Assembly (NCBI GenBank): GCA_022560025.1
Contig: JAFISE010000004.1
Coordinates: forward strand, 124,001-188,000
DNA: 64,000 nucleotides
Source: Stagonosporopsis chrysanthemi
Taxonomy: Eukaryota > Ascomycota > Dothideomycetes > Pleosporales > Didymellaceae
Reading direction: 5' to 3'
Shown: positions 24,090-35,238 of the stretch, piece by piece
Layout of the letters: each line of letters begins with the position of its first letter
Position numbering within the stretch: the first letter of the stretch is position 1
The notes under the pieces: generated by a model
Seen by the model: the letters and a program-made list of their open reading frames with translations, nothing else
Database searches by the model: none
What the model was told of the DNA's origin: nothing
Translations under genes and position numbers: made by a program

Positions 24090-25181
24090 CTAAACATTAG
24101 GATTCTTCCTCTTGCTCACACCTCCGTCTAATACCATCTCCTGTGTCACAATCAGTCATTATTCAATCAGAAACATCGAAAGACGACAACTCACCTGCCC
24201 GCTCATGAAGCCAGCACCCATTGCGTACTCAATTGCTTCAGCAATGTCCTCACCCTGACCCACTCGACCGACCAGATGCTGCCGGTGGTGCAGTTCACTA
24301 ATATTGCCTGCCCAGATTTCTAGCCGCGCCTTCTTCGCATCGTCCTCATGTGGCGCACCCTGCGTTTCTGCTGCCTCCTCATCGCCGTCCTTGCACTCGT
24401 GTGCGACACTAACCCAGCCGGGCGAAACCGTGTTTACACGTATACCCCAGCGCTGGGAAGACACTGCCATAGCTTGCGTCAGACCCAACAGACCGGCTTC
24501 TGTTGAACCGTAGCCTTCACAGTCAGGGTCGGACTGGTGCGCTCGGAAGGAAGAGATGTGGATGATACAACCGCCCTCGTCGGTCTTGTACTTGCCGTGC
24601 AAGTCATCAGGCAGGTTACTAAATTCTGCATTCTGCTTTACGTCTCTCTCTCAGTCGACACCTTCCTGCTCTTTGTCTCCCTTCGTCTTATTCCTCGGAT
24701 TCTGGGCCTTCGTGAATGGGATGACAGCTTGGCTCATCCAGAACGGCGCGCTCAGGCTGGTGTCAATGTAGGCCTGCCATTGCTCCGCCGTAGCCAGATC
24801 TTCCATAGTCCCATTACCGGCCGTGAAGAAGGCACGCGCGATGCCTATCAAGTTTTACTTCCTGTCCGATCAGAGTGCTGATAGATGCACAGTACCTGCG
24901 TTGTTCACGAGGACGTCAATTTCCCCCTCAAAGAACTTTGCGGCTTTGGACACAGCTTCGCGGATCTCGTCCGGCTTTCGAAGGTTCGCTTTTGCATGCC
25001 CAACTCTCGGAGCATAAGCAGAAAGATGCTTAGTTGCTGCGTACTCAAGTTCCTCACCGTCAACATCGATGAGGAAGACACGGTGAGACAGAGGTTGAGA
25101 GAGGAGGTAGCGCGCAGTAACGCGTCCGATTCCACGTGCACCTCCAGTGATGATAATGCTCTTGCTTCTTGTGTTTACCAT
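24090..25181 (-). CDS. Short-chain dehydrogenase/reductase (SDR)
   Basis: NAD(P)-dependent oxidoreductase of the classical SDR fold; substrate unknown. Exons are 24896-25181, 24662-24844, 24195-24625 and 24090-24140, giving 316 aa. Visible motifs: the cofactor loop ITGGARGIGRVTARYL, the aspartate in FLIDVDGEELEYAA (favouring NAD), VLVNNAG joined across intron 1, a Ser in IHISSFRAHQS, catalytic YGSTEAGLLGL (Tyr followed by Glu-Ala where the classical YxxxK lysine would be expected), RVNTVSPGWV, and the ending SGQEMVLDGGVSKRK. Intron 2 must be only 36 bp to keep the frame and bypass a TGA, shorter than any other here. The Tyr motif reads YGSTE with Glu at the Lys position, so activity is uncertain. 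Confidence 0.75.
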
Positions 25182-25920
25182 CTTGGGTTTCGCATGTGGT
25201 TGTGTGCGCCTTGGACGCGTGCCCCTTATGGCAATGTATGTGAGTCAATGAATGACGGTCATCCGAGGAAGGGATGATACGACGCGTCGTAGGCTACAAT
25301 ATTGTCACGCTTACGTCAGGTATCCGAGTTGCTCCTAGAGTCCTTAGACCGGCATCATTTATTGCTTTCTTGCCACGGAGTTTCTCTTCCCGAAGTTTTT
25401 TTCGGTGTTGGGCTTTTCGTAGATTTCCAAGGGATGTTGTGAAGAGAGGGCTTTTGGGCGCAGAGTGTTTACGCTTGCCCCACCACCCGGCGGCAGCTGC
25501 GCACCCTCTTTCTGTTCTTCGACCGCACTCTCTTGTTCCCCATAAGCAGAAACGATTACAAATCTTCACTGTAAATCTTTCTTACAATGATGCAAATAAA
25601 TTTCCGCAATAACGACACATGTAGCGCTTGACTCGATGGTCCGTGTACGTAGAGGGAGGTTCCTACCATGACGACTTCATCATCTCCCATTCCACCAAGC
25701 CCTATCGGCCCTCTTAAACCTTGCACTACTCTCCTGGAAACTCAGGGAGGAGCGCAGTGGAAGTGGCGAGCGCTCGATGTATGTGGAGCATCTAGGCTGA
25801 TTTACTTTTGGTATCGAAAGCTGTCCCTGTACGACCGTATCTTGATTTATACCTCATGCGCAGTGGCTCTAGACAGATGGGCTGGAACATAATCAAGACA
25901 CGAAAATTTGAGAGTTGGAA
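25182..25920. other. Intergenic region, no gene recognised
   Basis: About 740 bp. A 91-codon minus-strand frame at 25294-25569 is basic and low-complexity and matches nothing I know. It should contain the SDR promoter on its left side and that of the repeat protein on its right. Confidence 0.4.
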
Positions 25921-28440
25921 ATGATTCATGTCAAAAATAGAAGTGCACACCTCATGTTGTTGTTAGCTTCTCTTGTACCTCTCCGTGATATGGAAAATAC
26001 CCTCCCTCGATCAACAACCGTCAACTTGAGCTCAATGTGGCTCAACAGTCATTCAATGTTTTTGCTCTTCATTCGAGCAGCGCATGCGAATCTCGAATGC
26101 AAAGCTCAGCCTTATGTCGATTTCAACGCTATCAGTAAACCGCCAGGGTCAGCCACGAAAGCACCAGAGCCTTCACCTTCGCAAAACTCGACGTGCGATG
26201 CGCGATGTAAGCTCTACCTTCCAAACGTGTCCGCAATATCCTGGATCTCAGAGGAGCAGATTGTGTATACAGGAAATATCATAGTGGGCATCGTCAGCAT
26301 AATTGTGTACATGGATGCAACACCTAAAGCCACTGCGGTCAGGACCCATCTCGATTACCGATGGCCCGAAGAATTTAGGAATATATTCCCACCCTTACTA
26401 ACTTTAGATGACTATGGTACATCTTTTGCGGTGACTGCACTTACTCATGCCTGTACCACAACATACCTGCACCTGGCATATCCGCATACTTTTGTTGACT
26501 ACACAAACGAATACTCCTGGGAAGGAATTCTACCTACTTCCAATGAGGCAGGCGTCGAATCGTGTGCAACAATGACAGCTATGCCGTCAACTAATCACCT
26601 CACCGACCATCACTTGTATCCTCAATCTACTACGAGTTGGAGAAATGGATCTACCTCGTCTACCGGTCGCTTTGTACCGCTTTGGGTACCTTACGCTGCT
26701 CCGCCAGATGAAGCGTTCTTCAGAGGTGCCTTTCCCCTGGAGAAAGCCATGAATCACTGCTCGCCGGTCGTACCTACACGCTCAGCCTCAACTATCTTCT
26801 CCGTGCCAAATTTCTTCTGGAACCACACCACGGTCATTGTTTGGGACAGTCCTACCGCAAATTGTAGTAATCCTCCTACCCTGACAAGAGCTATCCCCGA
26901 CTCGGATATACTACGGAAAACCCCATACCAAAGCTTCAGTACGCGCAGTTGTGCTTCTCCCACGATACTCACAATCCTAGTCGACGAGAGTGGAACCACC
27001 ACATTGTACGGAGACGGTCCACATCAAGTGACAAAGACTCGCCCACCCATGACTCGAAATGAAGACAAACCTCATGGCGAGTATTCTAGATTGAGTTGGG
27101 AGGCTTTAACCGATGAACGTACCGGCTACTTCCATCTCGAACGCCCCAGATCTACATGGTCAGACATCTCCGAAGCTCTGGCAAGACCGGACGCAAACGA
27201 GTACTCTAAGACAAGCGGAGGTGGCCCGGAGCACAGAACCGTTCTATCCTTGATGCCTTTCCATGTCTTCACCACAGAGAAAATACTTCCGATGCGTACA
27301 GCGGGCATTGTACCTCCTCAGAGGTCGATGCCGGGGTGGGATGCAGGTACAAGCATTGAATGGAACTGGGTGGCATTACCATCGCGTTTGTCTGAGGCGT
27401 ATGACACTTTGGATATCCAAACAAGAACGTCTGCAAAGGAACTGCCCGGTATTGTTTCTGGAGCAGAGGAGACTCGGAGCTTTCGTGCTTTAGAAGAAGC
27501 CTCGTTGATGGCTGGTTTCTTCAGCCAGTTTGCTGCCTCGATCACACAGCGGACCCAATCATTGGACAGAGTGGGAGCAAACCGAGATCTTGTGAGCACA
27601 GCCGTCATCGCGAGCTACATGGATCAGATTCCAGAGTCTCCCACAGGTCCCATGCGCAGCGGAGGCCTACGTATTGCGCCGCTTCCAGGCGTCAAGGATA
27701 CGCCTACCATTAATGAAGGCGTGGTGCAGATTGCAGCCAACGCCAAGTCCGTACCGGTAACTAGAATGACTCCACAGATCCTTTTCACAAGCTTGCCAAC
27801 GATCGTCAACGGCAAATTCACAACAGTACCGGCGTACGTCATGCCGAAGATTTCCACAGTACTAGGTACTGAGGAAGTCATGCTCAATGGCAGACTTATG
27901 ACTCTATCCGTTCCAAGTCTGATCCCGACATTAATACCCACGACTATCAATGGCGTACCAACCTCTACGCTAGCCTATATTGTCAGTGGCCAGCTCATCG
28001 CTACAGTGAGCCAGACCGTTACCCTCGACGGTCAAAGCACCGTCCTTGAAGCGCCTGATGCTGTGTTTGCACAGATCCAAACCATGGTCAACGGTTTTGC
28101 TACCACGAAACCCGTGTATATTATCAGCGGCTCGTCAACGGCCTCGATTGGACAGGAAATGTTATTGCGCGGGACGGCGACTGTCCTCACTGCACCAATT
28201 TTAGTTCCCACGCTGATAACAACCACTATTGATGGCGTTGCCGAATCGCGCTTTGCATACGTACTCAGTACATCTTCAACTGCAAATATCGGTGACACTG
28301 TCACTCTACATGGGAAGACGACGGTATTGTCTGAGCCTACTGGGTCGCCGACTGTGCACGGGCAAGCTATTGAGGGTTGGGGTGTGTCGCGGAGCGCTGC
28401 CTTTGTTGGATTAGGTGCAGTCTTAGTTGCTTTGTTGTAA
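25921..28440 (+). CDS. Surface-type protein with four about 47-residue C-terminal repeats and GPI-like tail; family not recognised
   Basis: Continuous frame of 839 aa from ATG 25921. A second ATG at 26057 (MFLLFIRAAHANLECKA) looks like an alternative signal peptide start, and a GTAAGC donor near 26207 leaves room for an intron. The middle is Thr/Ser/Pro-rich with scattered Cys. From about residue 625 to 810 there are four diverged repeats, each beginning with a T[IV][NDV]G-type turn and carrying a Y[IV][IVL]S-type strand and a VTLxGxxTVL-type strand. The C-terminus is a short hydrophobic tail (SAAFVGLGAVLVALL) after a small-residue region, as in GPI-anchored wall proteins. No enzyme motif seen; function unknown. 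Confidence 0.65.
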   Translation: MIHVKNRSAHLMLLLASLVPLRDMENTLPRSTTVNLSSMWLNSHSMFLLFIRAAHANLECKAQPYVDFNAISKPPGSATKAPEPSPSQNSTCDARCKLYLPNVSAISWISEEQIVYTGNIIVGIVSIIVYMDATPKATAVRTHLDYRWPEEFRNIFPPLLTLDDYGTSFAVTALTHACTTTYLHLAYPHTFVDYTNEYSWEGILPTSNEAGVESCATMTAMPSTNHLTDHHLYPQSTTSWRNGSTSSTGRFVPLWVPYAAPPDEAFFRGAFPLEKAMNHCSPVVPTRSASTIFSVPNFFWNHTTVIVWDSPTANCSNPPTLTRAIPDSDILRKTPYQSFSTRSCASPTILTILVDESGTTTLYGDGPHQVTKTRPPMTRNEDKPHGEYSRLSWEALTDERTGYFHLERPRSTWSDISEALARPDANEYSKTSGGGPEHRTVLSLMPFHVFTTEKILPMRTAGIVPPQRSMPGWDAGTSIEWNWVALPSRLSEAYDTLDIQTRTSAKELPGIVSGAEETRSFRALEEASLMAGFFSQFAASITQRTQSLDRVGANRDLVSTAVIASYMDQIPESPTGPMRSGGLRIAPLPGVKDTPTINEGVVQIAANAKSVPVTRMTPQILFTSLPTIVNGKFTTVPAYVMPKISTVLGTEEVMLNGRLMTLSVPSLIPTLIPTTINGVPTSTLAYIVSGQLIATVSQTVTLDGQSTVLEAPDAVFAQIQTMVNGFATTKPVYIISGSSTASIGQEMLLRGTATVLTAPILVPTLITTTIDGVAESRFAYVLSTSSTANIGDTVTLHGKTTVLSEPTGSPTVHGQAIEGWGVSRSAAFVGLGAVLVALL

Positions 28441-28628
28441 TTGTGCGTGTCGGAAGAAAATTGTGTTTGCCAATGTGCATGTTCTCTTGATCTGACATGC
28501 CTGGAAAAGAGATAAGACGCCCAAGTAATGCTCACCAGGATATAAGCCACCAACGCCACGCTTGCAATAATCCAGATTGAATATCCTGATTCCAGGCCAA
28601 ACAGTGTCAATTTCACGTGTACCAACTC

Positions 28629-30025
28629 TCATTTGAGTAGCACATCAATTGCATCCATATCCTCCAGCTCGGTGTCTTGAACAGTATCCATTGGCGGCAG
28701 GCGATCACCGTCGAACATGAGTGTCAACGGCTGTGTCTTAGCGATATTTCGAGCGGTCCTGAAGGCGTCTGCTAGTTGCTCGAATGTAGTTTCGGGCCGT
28801 ACTTGTATCTTCCAGTCGTCGAGACCCTTTGCTTTGAGAAACAGGCGGTATTTCTTCGCTTCGGGTACGGGCTCGGGCGAAGGTTCACGCTCTTCAACCA
28901 TAGGGGAGGGCTCGGCTGCTATTCGTTTCGCTTCGGCCTCTGCGACCTGCTCTCTTTTATGTTGAACGAATGCTGCATCTGTCCAAGCTTCGACGTGGAT
29001 CTTGGGTGCGTCGTTGTCATCGTACAAAGAGTCATCCCCCTCTAAGGATACGTTGCCATGAACATCAATCTTGACGCCTAAACGCTGAATTCTGGTGCTG
29101 TCGTACAGGCGTGTGCCTTTCCACGTGAAAAAGACATTTCGCGTCATTTCTGGCGAGAACCCCTGCCTGGCGCACCATGCCTCGCGAGGCTTGTCGATTG
29201 TGGTATCTACGCGCACCTTGACCATCAGAGCACTTGTATCTGGTAAAATGGAGTCGATCAAGAGCTGTGCGACGGGTGCTTTGCTTCCGCTCGCTGCCGC
29301 CGCTTTCTTTGCCTCCGCCCTTGCCCTGGCCCTGGCCTCTATAGCGGCGATTTCTGGGTCTTGGACCTCTTCGAGATCATCTAGTGTTGTGCTGTTCGGT
29401 GAGCGCAACGTCACGTTATTCTTTCTGTCCACTCCATACTCTTCTTCATCCCAGACCTCTCTGAAGGCTTTTGATTTGTATCCAGAGTCATCGTCGTCGT
29501 CTGAGTCACCAAGATCGACGACGATGGGCTCCGCTTTGAGGCCCTGACTTCGGGTCGACCTTGCAAAGTTATCGTAGCGTGCTGCGAGGGAGCTTGTCGG
29601 TAGAGTGGGTGCGGCGGAAGAGAGGGGTGTCCTGCTTCGTCTGACGTCTGTTAGCGAATACCACAAAGCCTATGCCGCCCTACTTACGCATCGCTTTGGG
29701 ACCTGCTTGTTCTTCCGGAGTCAACAGAGTCACCACGAAGCAGGATTGGATCCTCGTGGTCGGCCGACACTTTCTGTCTTTTGCTCTTCTTGTCCTGCTT
29801 TTCGGCCTGTTCACGTTTCTGCTCTTCCTCAGCCTGGCGCGTAATCTCAGTTCGTTGTCTCTTCTCTTCCTCTTTTCTTCGGTTCTCCTCGGCGATTAGG
29901 TCCTTAAACTCGTTAGAGTGGCTAAAGATGTCCTCGTTCTCCTTCTTTGCAGCATCTTGCCAGGCTGCTCGTTTGAACAGAGACCGTTTTCTGGGTGCAG
30001 GCGCGCCTTTGTTGGCGTCCGTCAT
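28629..30025 (-). CDS. RAD60/ESC2-like protein with C-terminal SUMO-like domain
   Basis: Likely genome-stability factor linked to SUMO signalling and recombination in the nucleus. Exons are 29688-30025 and 28629-29640 (47-bp intron), giving 449 aa. The N-terminus is basic (PRKRSLFKRAAWQDAAKKEN), followed by a Glu/Arg/Gln-rich predicted coiled coil and an acidic run (LGDSDDDDDSGYKSK) after VVDL, which resembles a SUMO-interacting motif. A first ubiquitin-like region is seen around MVKVRVDTTIDKPREAWCAR. The C-terminal SUMO-like fold runs from YRLFLKAKGLDDWKIQVRPE through LMFDGDRLPPMDTVQDTELE to the end, which lacks a diglycine, as expected for RAD60-type SLDs. Orthology to fission-yeast Rad60 or budding-yeast Esc2 is likely but not proven. 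Confidence 0.8.
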
Positions 30026-30385
30026 CTCGGCTACATGAAGATAGGCAGTGTGGTGTTCAACACGAGGTGAAGGCGCAGTGTCAATTGAGGTCGGGTGTCT
30101 AATGTTCGTGCGGGGTTCGTGCGCCGAATCGACGCGCAGTCACGTTGGTCGCGCCTGCTGTGGAGAGCAAACGGTGGCCTGTGCACATCGGCGCCTTTCA
30201 CCTCTCGCGCCGACCACAGCGCAACCATCACTACACGCGCATATCAGATACCAGTGCCTGGATTCGTGTTCTCGGCCCTAAACTATCCATAGCTTGTGAG
30301 TAAACGGTGGTACGATAAGCGGAGTTACACTAATGTTCAGCAAAGAAAACTCTTTCACACCCTCCGCAATCACAACTCCGCAAAC
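30026..30385. promoter_or_regulatory. Divergent promoter region RAD60-like / LSM6
   Basis: A 360-bp spacer between divergent start codons. No specific element recognised. Confidence 0.35.
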
Positions 30386-30741
30386 ATGTCCCAGAGCCCG
30401 GCACCAGAGAGCAACGGCGACTCGAGAGATCCCAGCGGCTTCTTGAGCGAGATCATCGGTGCTCCTGTTACGGTCAAGCTCAACTCCGGTATTGTTTACA
30501 AGGGTATGTGGGCACGTGATAGATGTCACACGTAATTGATTATTCTTTAGGTGATCTTCAATCCGTCGATGGCTACATGAACATTGCTCTCGAGCGGTGT
30601 AAGGAGGTCTCCGAAGGCCGTGTCACCCGTAACTGGGGCGATGCGTTCGTACGCGGCAACAATGGTATGCAACCACAATCCTCAAGGGTATCGTGAAGCT
30701 GACATTGTGCAGTCACCTACATCTGCGCGGACAACGCATAG
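30386..30741 (+). CDS. LSM6: U6 snRNA-associated Sm-like protein LSm6
   Basis: Subunit of the LSm2-8 ring that binds the U6 snRNA 3' end and of the cytoplasmic LSm1-7 decay complex. Exons are 30386-30503, 30551-30664 and 30713-30741, giving 86 aa, the usual LSm6 size. The Sm1 motif is in DPSGFLSEIIGAPVTVKLNS, GYMNIALE completes it, and Sm2 is GDAFVRGNNVTYICAD across the third junction. All three exons join in phase. It lies 6.5 kb from the U6 gene whose product it binds; I read that as coincidence. Confidence 0.95.
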
Positions 30742-31350
30742 TGAGAGGAAAGAGGTGAAACCAATGCTTTGTGCTTTCAGGCGACGACATGATGAAGATA
30801 CCATAACACAGCCGTCTAATCAATGAACGATCTTATATTGATTAATCGAGGGTGATTGCTGATTGCTTCTTACTGTTTTGTAAACCAAGACCGAGCATGA
30901 GTTCTGTTTACGGCGTACTGAATCGTATAAGAGTAGGTAATTTCTCTGTTAGGACGCTTTGCCACGTAGTAGACTAGCTTGTCTGGTATCTGGGACTTCT
31001 TCCTAGCACCCTGCCCGTGTGGCTGGTATTGCTCGTCGATCCGACACCTTCACTGCATCTCCAAGTGCTTTTATAGCAGCTTTGCCGCTTGGAGCCTGGC
31101 CACGATGGCTGAGGCATTTGTTCTTCTTTCACTCACTGCCACACGCTGGAGCAGGGTACCCTTTCCCCGCATATTTGACCCATTGTCTCTCTCCTTCCTT
31201 GCGCATACGATCGCCTTTCTCTCTACTGCGCAATACAACCATACTTGAGCCCTCCCCTCAATTCGTTCACGATTTCAGCACCTGTGCAGAAACCAATTCT
31301 TCCATTCCTCCGGCATTCTTTCCACAGATTTCCAAACTCACAGGCTCAGA
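30742..31350. other. Intergenic region, no gene recognised
   Basis: About 610 bp between LSM6 and the orphan gene. The right half is pyrimidine-rich (many CTTTC/TCTCTC runs), as is common in leaders of filamentous ascomycete genes. Nothing else seen. Confidence 0.4.
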
Positions 31351-32973
31351 ATGCCACCTACCAAAGTGAATTCGCGCGTGCGATTCCAAGGCACCACAAG
31401 GAAAGTCAGGCACGGTGGCGGCGTGAAAGCGCAACGCAAGCCAATTAACTTTGGCCCGGCGGAGACTACATTGGTCAAGTATCAAATTGACGAAGAACCA
31501 CTTTTTGCGAGAAGGCGGGTCCGTTCAATTGACGAGCTAGGGAGTCTGTTGCACAGCAACCTCAGCTCTGAAATCGCAGCGGCAAAGGCACAAAACGTGG
31601 AACGGAAAGCAGCACAATCGCCACCATCATCAGTGTGTCAGCACATCGAGCGACTTGATGAGGATGACGATGATCCACCGGCGTCTCTGTTGAGACTTGT
31701 ACCTCTCCATCAAGGCCTGCATGCGCACCAACTCGCTGCGAACACCTCCACCGCTGAGCCTGGCAATCACGTTGGAGGTGATGGCCGTTCTGCATCGCTT
31801 CTGGCGACGACAGTTCTAATTCGACCGCCGAACGAAAATTTCTTGCCCGAATATGTGATCGATGAGAAGGCAAAACCAGCCTTGCCTGTATTGGATGAAA
31901 AGGTTCCTTCCACCAAGACTGACAGAATCCAGTCCGCGAAGGCTCGTGTTCTTACTGGCAAAGATGAGAATAACAATCCTGCACTATCACTCCTCACCAT
32001 CGTAGGTGTGGTTCCGACATCCAGCAATTATCTGGAGTCGGCACTACAGACGTCCACCGCCAAGGGTACTCTCACGGACAGCTGTGCTGGTGAGAATGAT
32101 GTTGAATCTATTGCTCCCTCTTTCGAGATGATTGACTCTTCCGATCATATCCAATCATTTCTACGCCTTTCGACAACTTCTTCTCAGCCTCAAAAGCAAC
32201 GACCTGCATTCCTACAACGGGTAGTAGTTCTCTTTGCTGGTCGCCGTCAATATCAAGCTACGCGACGGAGTCGAACAAACAAGCAAGCACCACGTGAAGG
32301 ACGACAAAAAGCAACTGACCTTTTCACCAAGTCACAACATAATCTGTCACCGTCTCAACGAGTAAAAGTGCACTTCGGTGGCTCCACGCCTCCAAAGCCG
32401 ATACCACCGAAGAACTTCCCACTCTCTCCTCCAATCATTGCTCCTTGCCGCCTTCATCTTCCTACCGACGAGCGACTCGATGATGGATTCTTCATAAAAC
32501 CAGCGAAGGAGCACAAGTACACGGGCACGTACTACGTAGCAACAGATGTCTTCCAGCCCGTCCAAGTGCAGCATGGCTTTTCCCCAGCAGAGTCACCAAA
32601 AAGCACTGCCTCACCGACACGTCGGTTGAACTCCGACGCCGAGTTCCTTGACCGCAATACTACAGCTTGGGCAAAGTGGTACGCGAAGCACCCTACTGCA
32701 GACCATCTCCCATTCATCAAGGTTAACATGAGCCAACAGGGTCGCAAACGTTGGGCAGATGAGCTCACAGATTTACAGGTTTGGGATGCGCACGTGACCT
32801 ATCACGCTCAGTTCAGGGAGGCGCCGGCGCTGCCAGTGACTGATGAGGATCTGTCTAGGCATATGGAGCACGAGGAGCATGAGCGTGCTGCTCGACTGCG
32901 CTACCAACCCGGGCATTGTTTTGGTGCGCTTTCGGGAGATGTGTATCCATTTTATGGTGGGCTCATCATCTAA
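31351..32973 (+). CDS. Hypothetical protein, 540 aa, family not recognised
   Basis: Single continuous frame from an ATG after a CT-rich leader. The N-terminus is basic (PTKVNSRVRFQGTTRKVRHGG). Long Ser/Thr/Pro-rich segments likely to be disordered follow, and the C-terminal third (about residues 375-540) looks more ordered, with Trp/Tyr-rich stretches such as DRNTTAWAKWYAKHPTADHL, RKRWADELTDLQVWDAHVTY and RLRYQPGHCFGALSGDVYPF. No membrane segment, signal peptide or catalytic motif is evident. The length and lack of stops favour a real gene, but I do not know its function. Confidence 0.6.
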   Translation: MPPTKVNSRVRFQGTTRKVRHGGGVKAQRKPINFGPAETTLVKYQIDEEPLFARRRVRSIDELGSLLHSNLSSEIAAAKAQNVERKAAQSPPSSVCQHIERLDEDDDDPPASLLRLVPLHQGLHAHQLAANTSTAEPGNHVGGDGRSASLLATTVLIRPPNENFLPEYVIDEKAKPALPVLDEKVPSTKTDRIQSAKARVLTGKDENNNPALSLLTIVGVVPTSSNYLESALQTSTAKGTLTDSCAGENDVESIAPSFEMIDSSDHIQSFLRLSTTSSQPQKQRPAFLQRVVVLFAGRRQYQATRRSRTNKQAPREGRQKATDLFTKSQHNLSPSQRVKVHFGGSTPPKPIPPKNFPLSPPIIAPCRLHLPTDERLDDGFFIKPAKEHKYTGTYYVATDVFQPVQVQHGFSPAESPKSTASPTRRLNSDAEFLDRNTTAWAKWYAKHPTADHLPFIKVNMSQQGRKRWADELTDLQVWDAHVTYHAQFREAPALPVTDEDLSRHMEHEEHERAARLRYQPGHCFGALSGDVYPFYGGLII

Positions 32974-33542
32974 TGTGCCTCTTTCTTTGCAACAACGAGT
33001 TTTGTTACTTTGCAGTGTTGCAGCCTGTGATTGTGGAAAGGCAGTGTTGTTGGGCTTCGATGGCTGAGAACTCCGTATCACCGATCATTTTATGTCATGC
33101 AATCTGTATGATGAAGATGTCTACGTACAGCATTTCAATCCCCACGAAAATGCCAGGAGCCAATCTGAGCCTAGAATGAGTGTTTCATAGCGACGATCAA
33201 AGATGACGACACAGGAATCTATGCCCTCTTTTGGGTTTCAAAATGATTATCAATTCCAGTTTTGGTTACATCGATGATGGCCATGCGCAGCAGAACCTTC
33301 GATGTGATCATGTTCACGTTGAGCAGAGAGCTACATGTTCGCACTCACGGATACAAGCCGTTTTAAGTAACATTTCGACACGCGTATGTGATTTCTGGTA
33401 TCTGATCGTGACAGTCATAAAGAGATCCTCCGCTATTGGACCGTGAATAAAGCACAAAGCGCTAGAGCAAGAATATACAAAGTTGCCATGCTCAGCTTGA
33501 ACCTTTACAAGCCATATCTGACTTCTAGACGTCTTTACATAT
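32974..33542. other. Convergent 3' intergenic region
   Basis: About 570 bp between the orphan gene and the MFS transporter, with AT-rich 3' flanks. No gene or repeat recognised. Confidence 0.4.
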
Positions 33543-35238
33543 TTAGTGGCCCATGACAGGGCCCTGGTTAGCAGCATTGACCTTTGCAAACTGCTTGTTT
33601 TCCTTTTGCCACCTGCGCGCATATCTGACACCAAAGCCATGTTCGAAGACCTGGCGGATGTTCTCAAGGGGCATTCCCTTGACCTCAGGGAAGCAGAAGA
33701 TAACAAAGAGCCAGCCAACAAAGCAGATGCCGGCGTAGAAACCGAAGGCACCGGAGGGAGTGATTCCCTTCATCATGGTGAGGAAGGTGGACGCGATGAT
33801 GATATTGGTCGACCAGCATGTGACGGTATTTAGCATGGTACCGACCGCTCGGACCTCCATTGGGATCAACTCTGTGCCTTGAGGCTTATTAGCTACTGCT
33901 GGTGTGATGTATGGGTATAGGAGCATTTGGGATCTTACCAATCCAAGCTACAGTAGCAACTCCAGAGCTGTAGAAGCCGACGAAGATGATGATGACGACG
34001 ATGAGCAGCATGCCGGGCCAACCGATGTTGTCGCTCTGGACTTCGAGGGTGTGGAGATCGATTGGGATGTAGGCGAATGAGACGGCGGCGATGATCAAGC
34101 AAATGCACATGCCGAGCACAGTGACCAAAAGGATCTTGCGACGGCCGAACTTGTCAACGATGATCAGATTGACGAAGGAGAATACGAAATTCGTGGCAGA
34201 GACTGTGATGGCGACGGCTGTAGCATTGTTGAAGCCAACAATCTTGAACAATGTCGCAGAATAGTACATTAGTGTGTTGAATCCGCTCAGTTGTGAGATA
34301 GCCATGATTGTACATGCGGTCAAGACAGCGCGGAAGGTGGCAGCAGTAGTGAAGATTCGGGCCAATGTCTTGAACACGGAGTCGTCGACCATCGTCTGAG
34401 TAGCCTCTGCGATGCTGACCTCGATGGAGGTGATCTTCGCGCGGCGCTGCTCCTCGGTCGACGTCGGATAGATTCGAGTGAGGACAATATTGGCTTCATC
34501 GACCTTTCCGTGTGCAACGAGCTGCCTAGGTGATTCTGGTACCAGGAAAAGGAGACCAGCTAGGAGGACAGCAGGTACAGCGCCAATACCGACAGTTGCC
34601 CTCCAAGCCTGCGAGCCCTCGCCGCCGACTTGGGCGAATCCAGCGCCAATACCGGAAGCCAGGAACTGACCGAATGTGACTGACATATTATTGAAGGCAA
34701 TCATGCGACCACGGTACACAGCTGGGGCGAGCTCGGAAATATAGAGAGGTACCACCATGGCTGCGCTGCCGACACCCAGGCCGACGACGAAGCGCCCGAT
34801 AGCAAACTGCGGTAGGTGGAATGCAGCGGTCTGCAGAGCGGTTCCAATAACGAAGACGATGCAGGCAAGCCAGATGGGTAGCTTGCGACCGTACTTGTCG
34901 GCGATCATGCCAGCAATGACAGCGCCGACAAGGGCACCGCCAGATGTGAGAGAAGTGACAAGCTCCTGCTCAGAGGAAGTGAGCTCATGGCCAAGGGAAG
35001 TGCCAATCGTAACGAGGACGGATGAGATGTAGCCAGTGTCGTAGCCAAAGAGCAGACCTCCCAGTGAAACAGTAATAGATATCAACCAAGCTGCTTTCGA
35101 TGCTGCGGTCGCCTCTATACTCGAGAGGTCAGCGAGGTGCTGGGCGTGTTCCGATTCGGAGACATCCTCGATCTTGTCTGCGGCGTTATCGAACTTCGTA
35201 TCCTTCTTCTCGGCGAGAAATCCGGTCTCATAAACCAT
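33543..35238 (-). CDS. MFS sugar transporter family protein, inositol-transporter-like
   Basis: Plasma-membrane proton-coupled sugar or polyol transporter of twelve helices. Exons are 33939-35238 and 33543-33877, giving 544 aa. The sugar-porter signatures are all present: GGLLFGYDTGYISSVL in helix 1, GMIADKYGRKLPI between helices 2 and 3, GRFVVGLGVGSAAMVVPLYI, PESPRQL at the end of helix 6, IIVDKFGRRKILL, and a PEVKGMPLENI ending. Splicing gives TVAWIGTELIPMEVRAVGTM, which matches the helix 10-11 region of myo-inositol/hexose porters. The resemblance to ITR-type inositol carriers is an impression; the substrate is not proven. Confidence 0.87.

Noticed and set aside
25294..25569. 91-codon basic minus-strand frame
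   Set aside because: Low-complexity Lys/Arg-rich sequence without recognised domain and no supporting splice structure.
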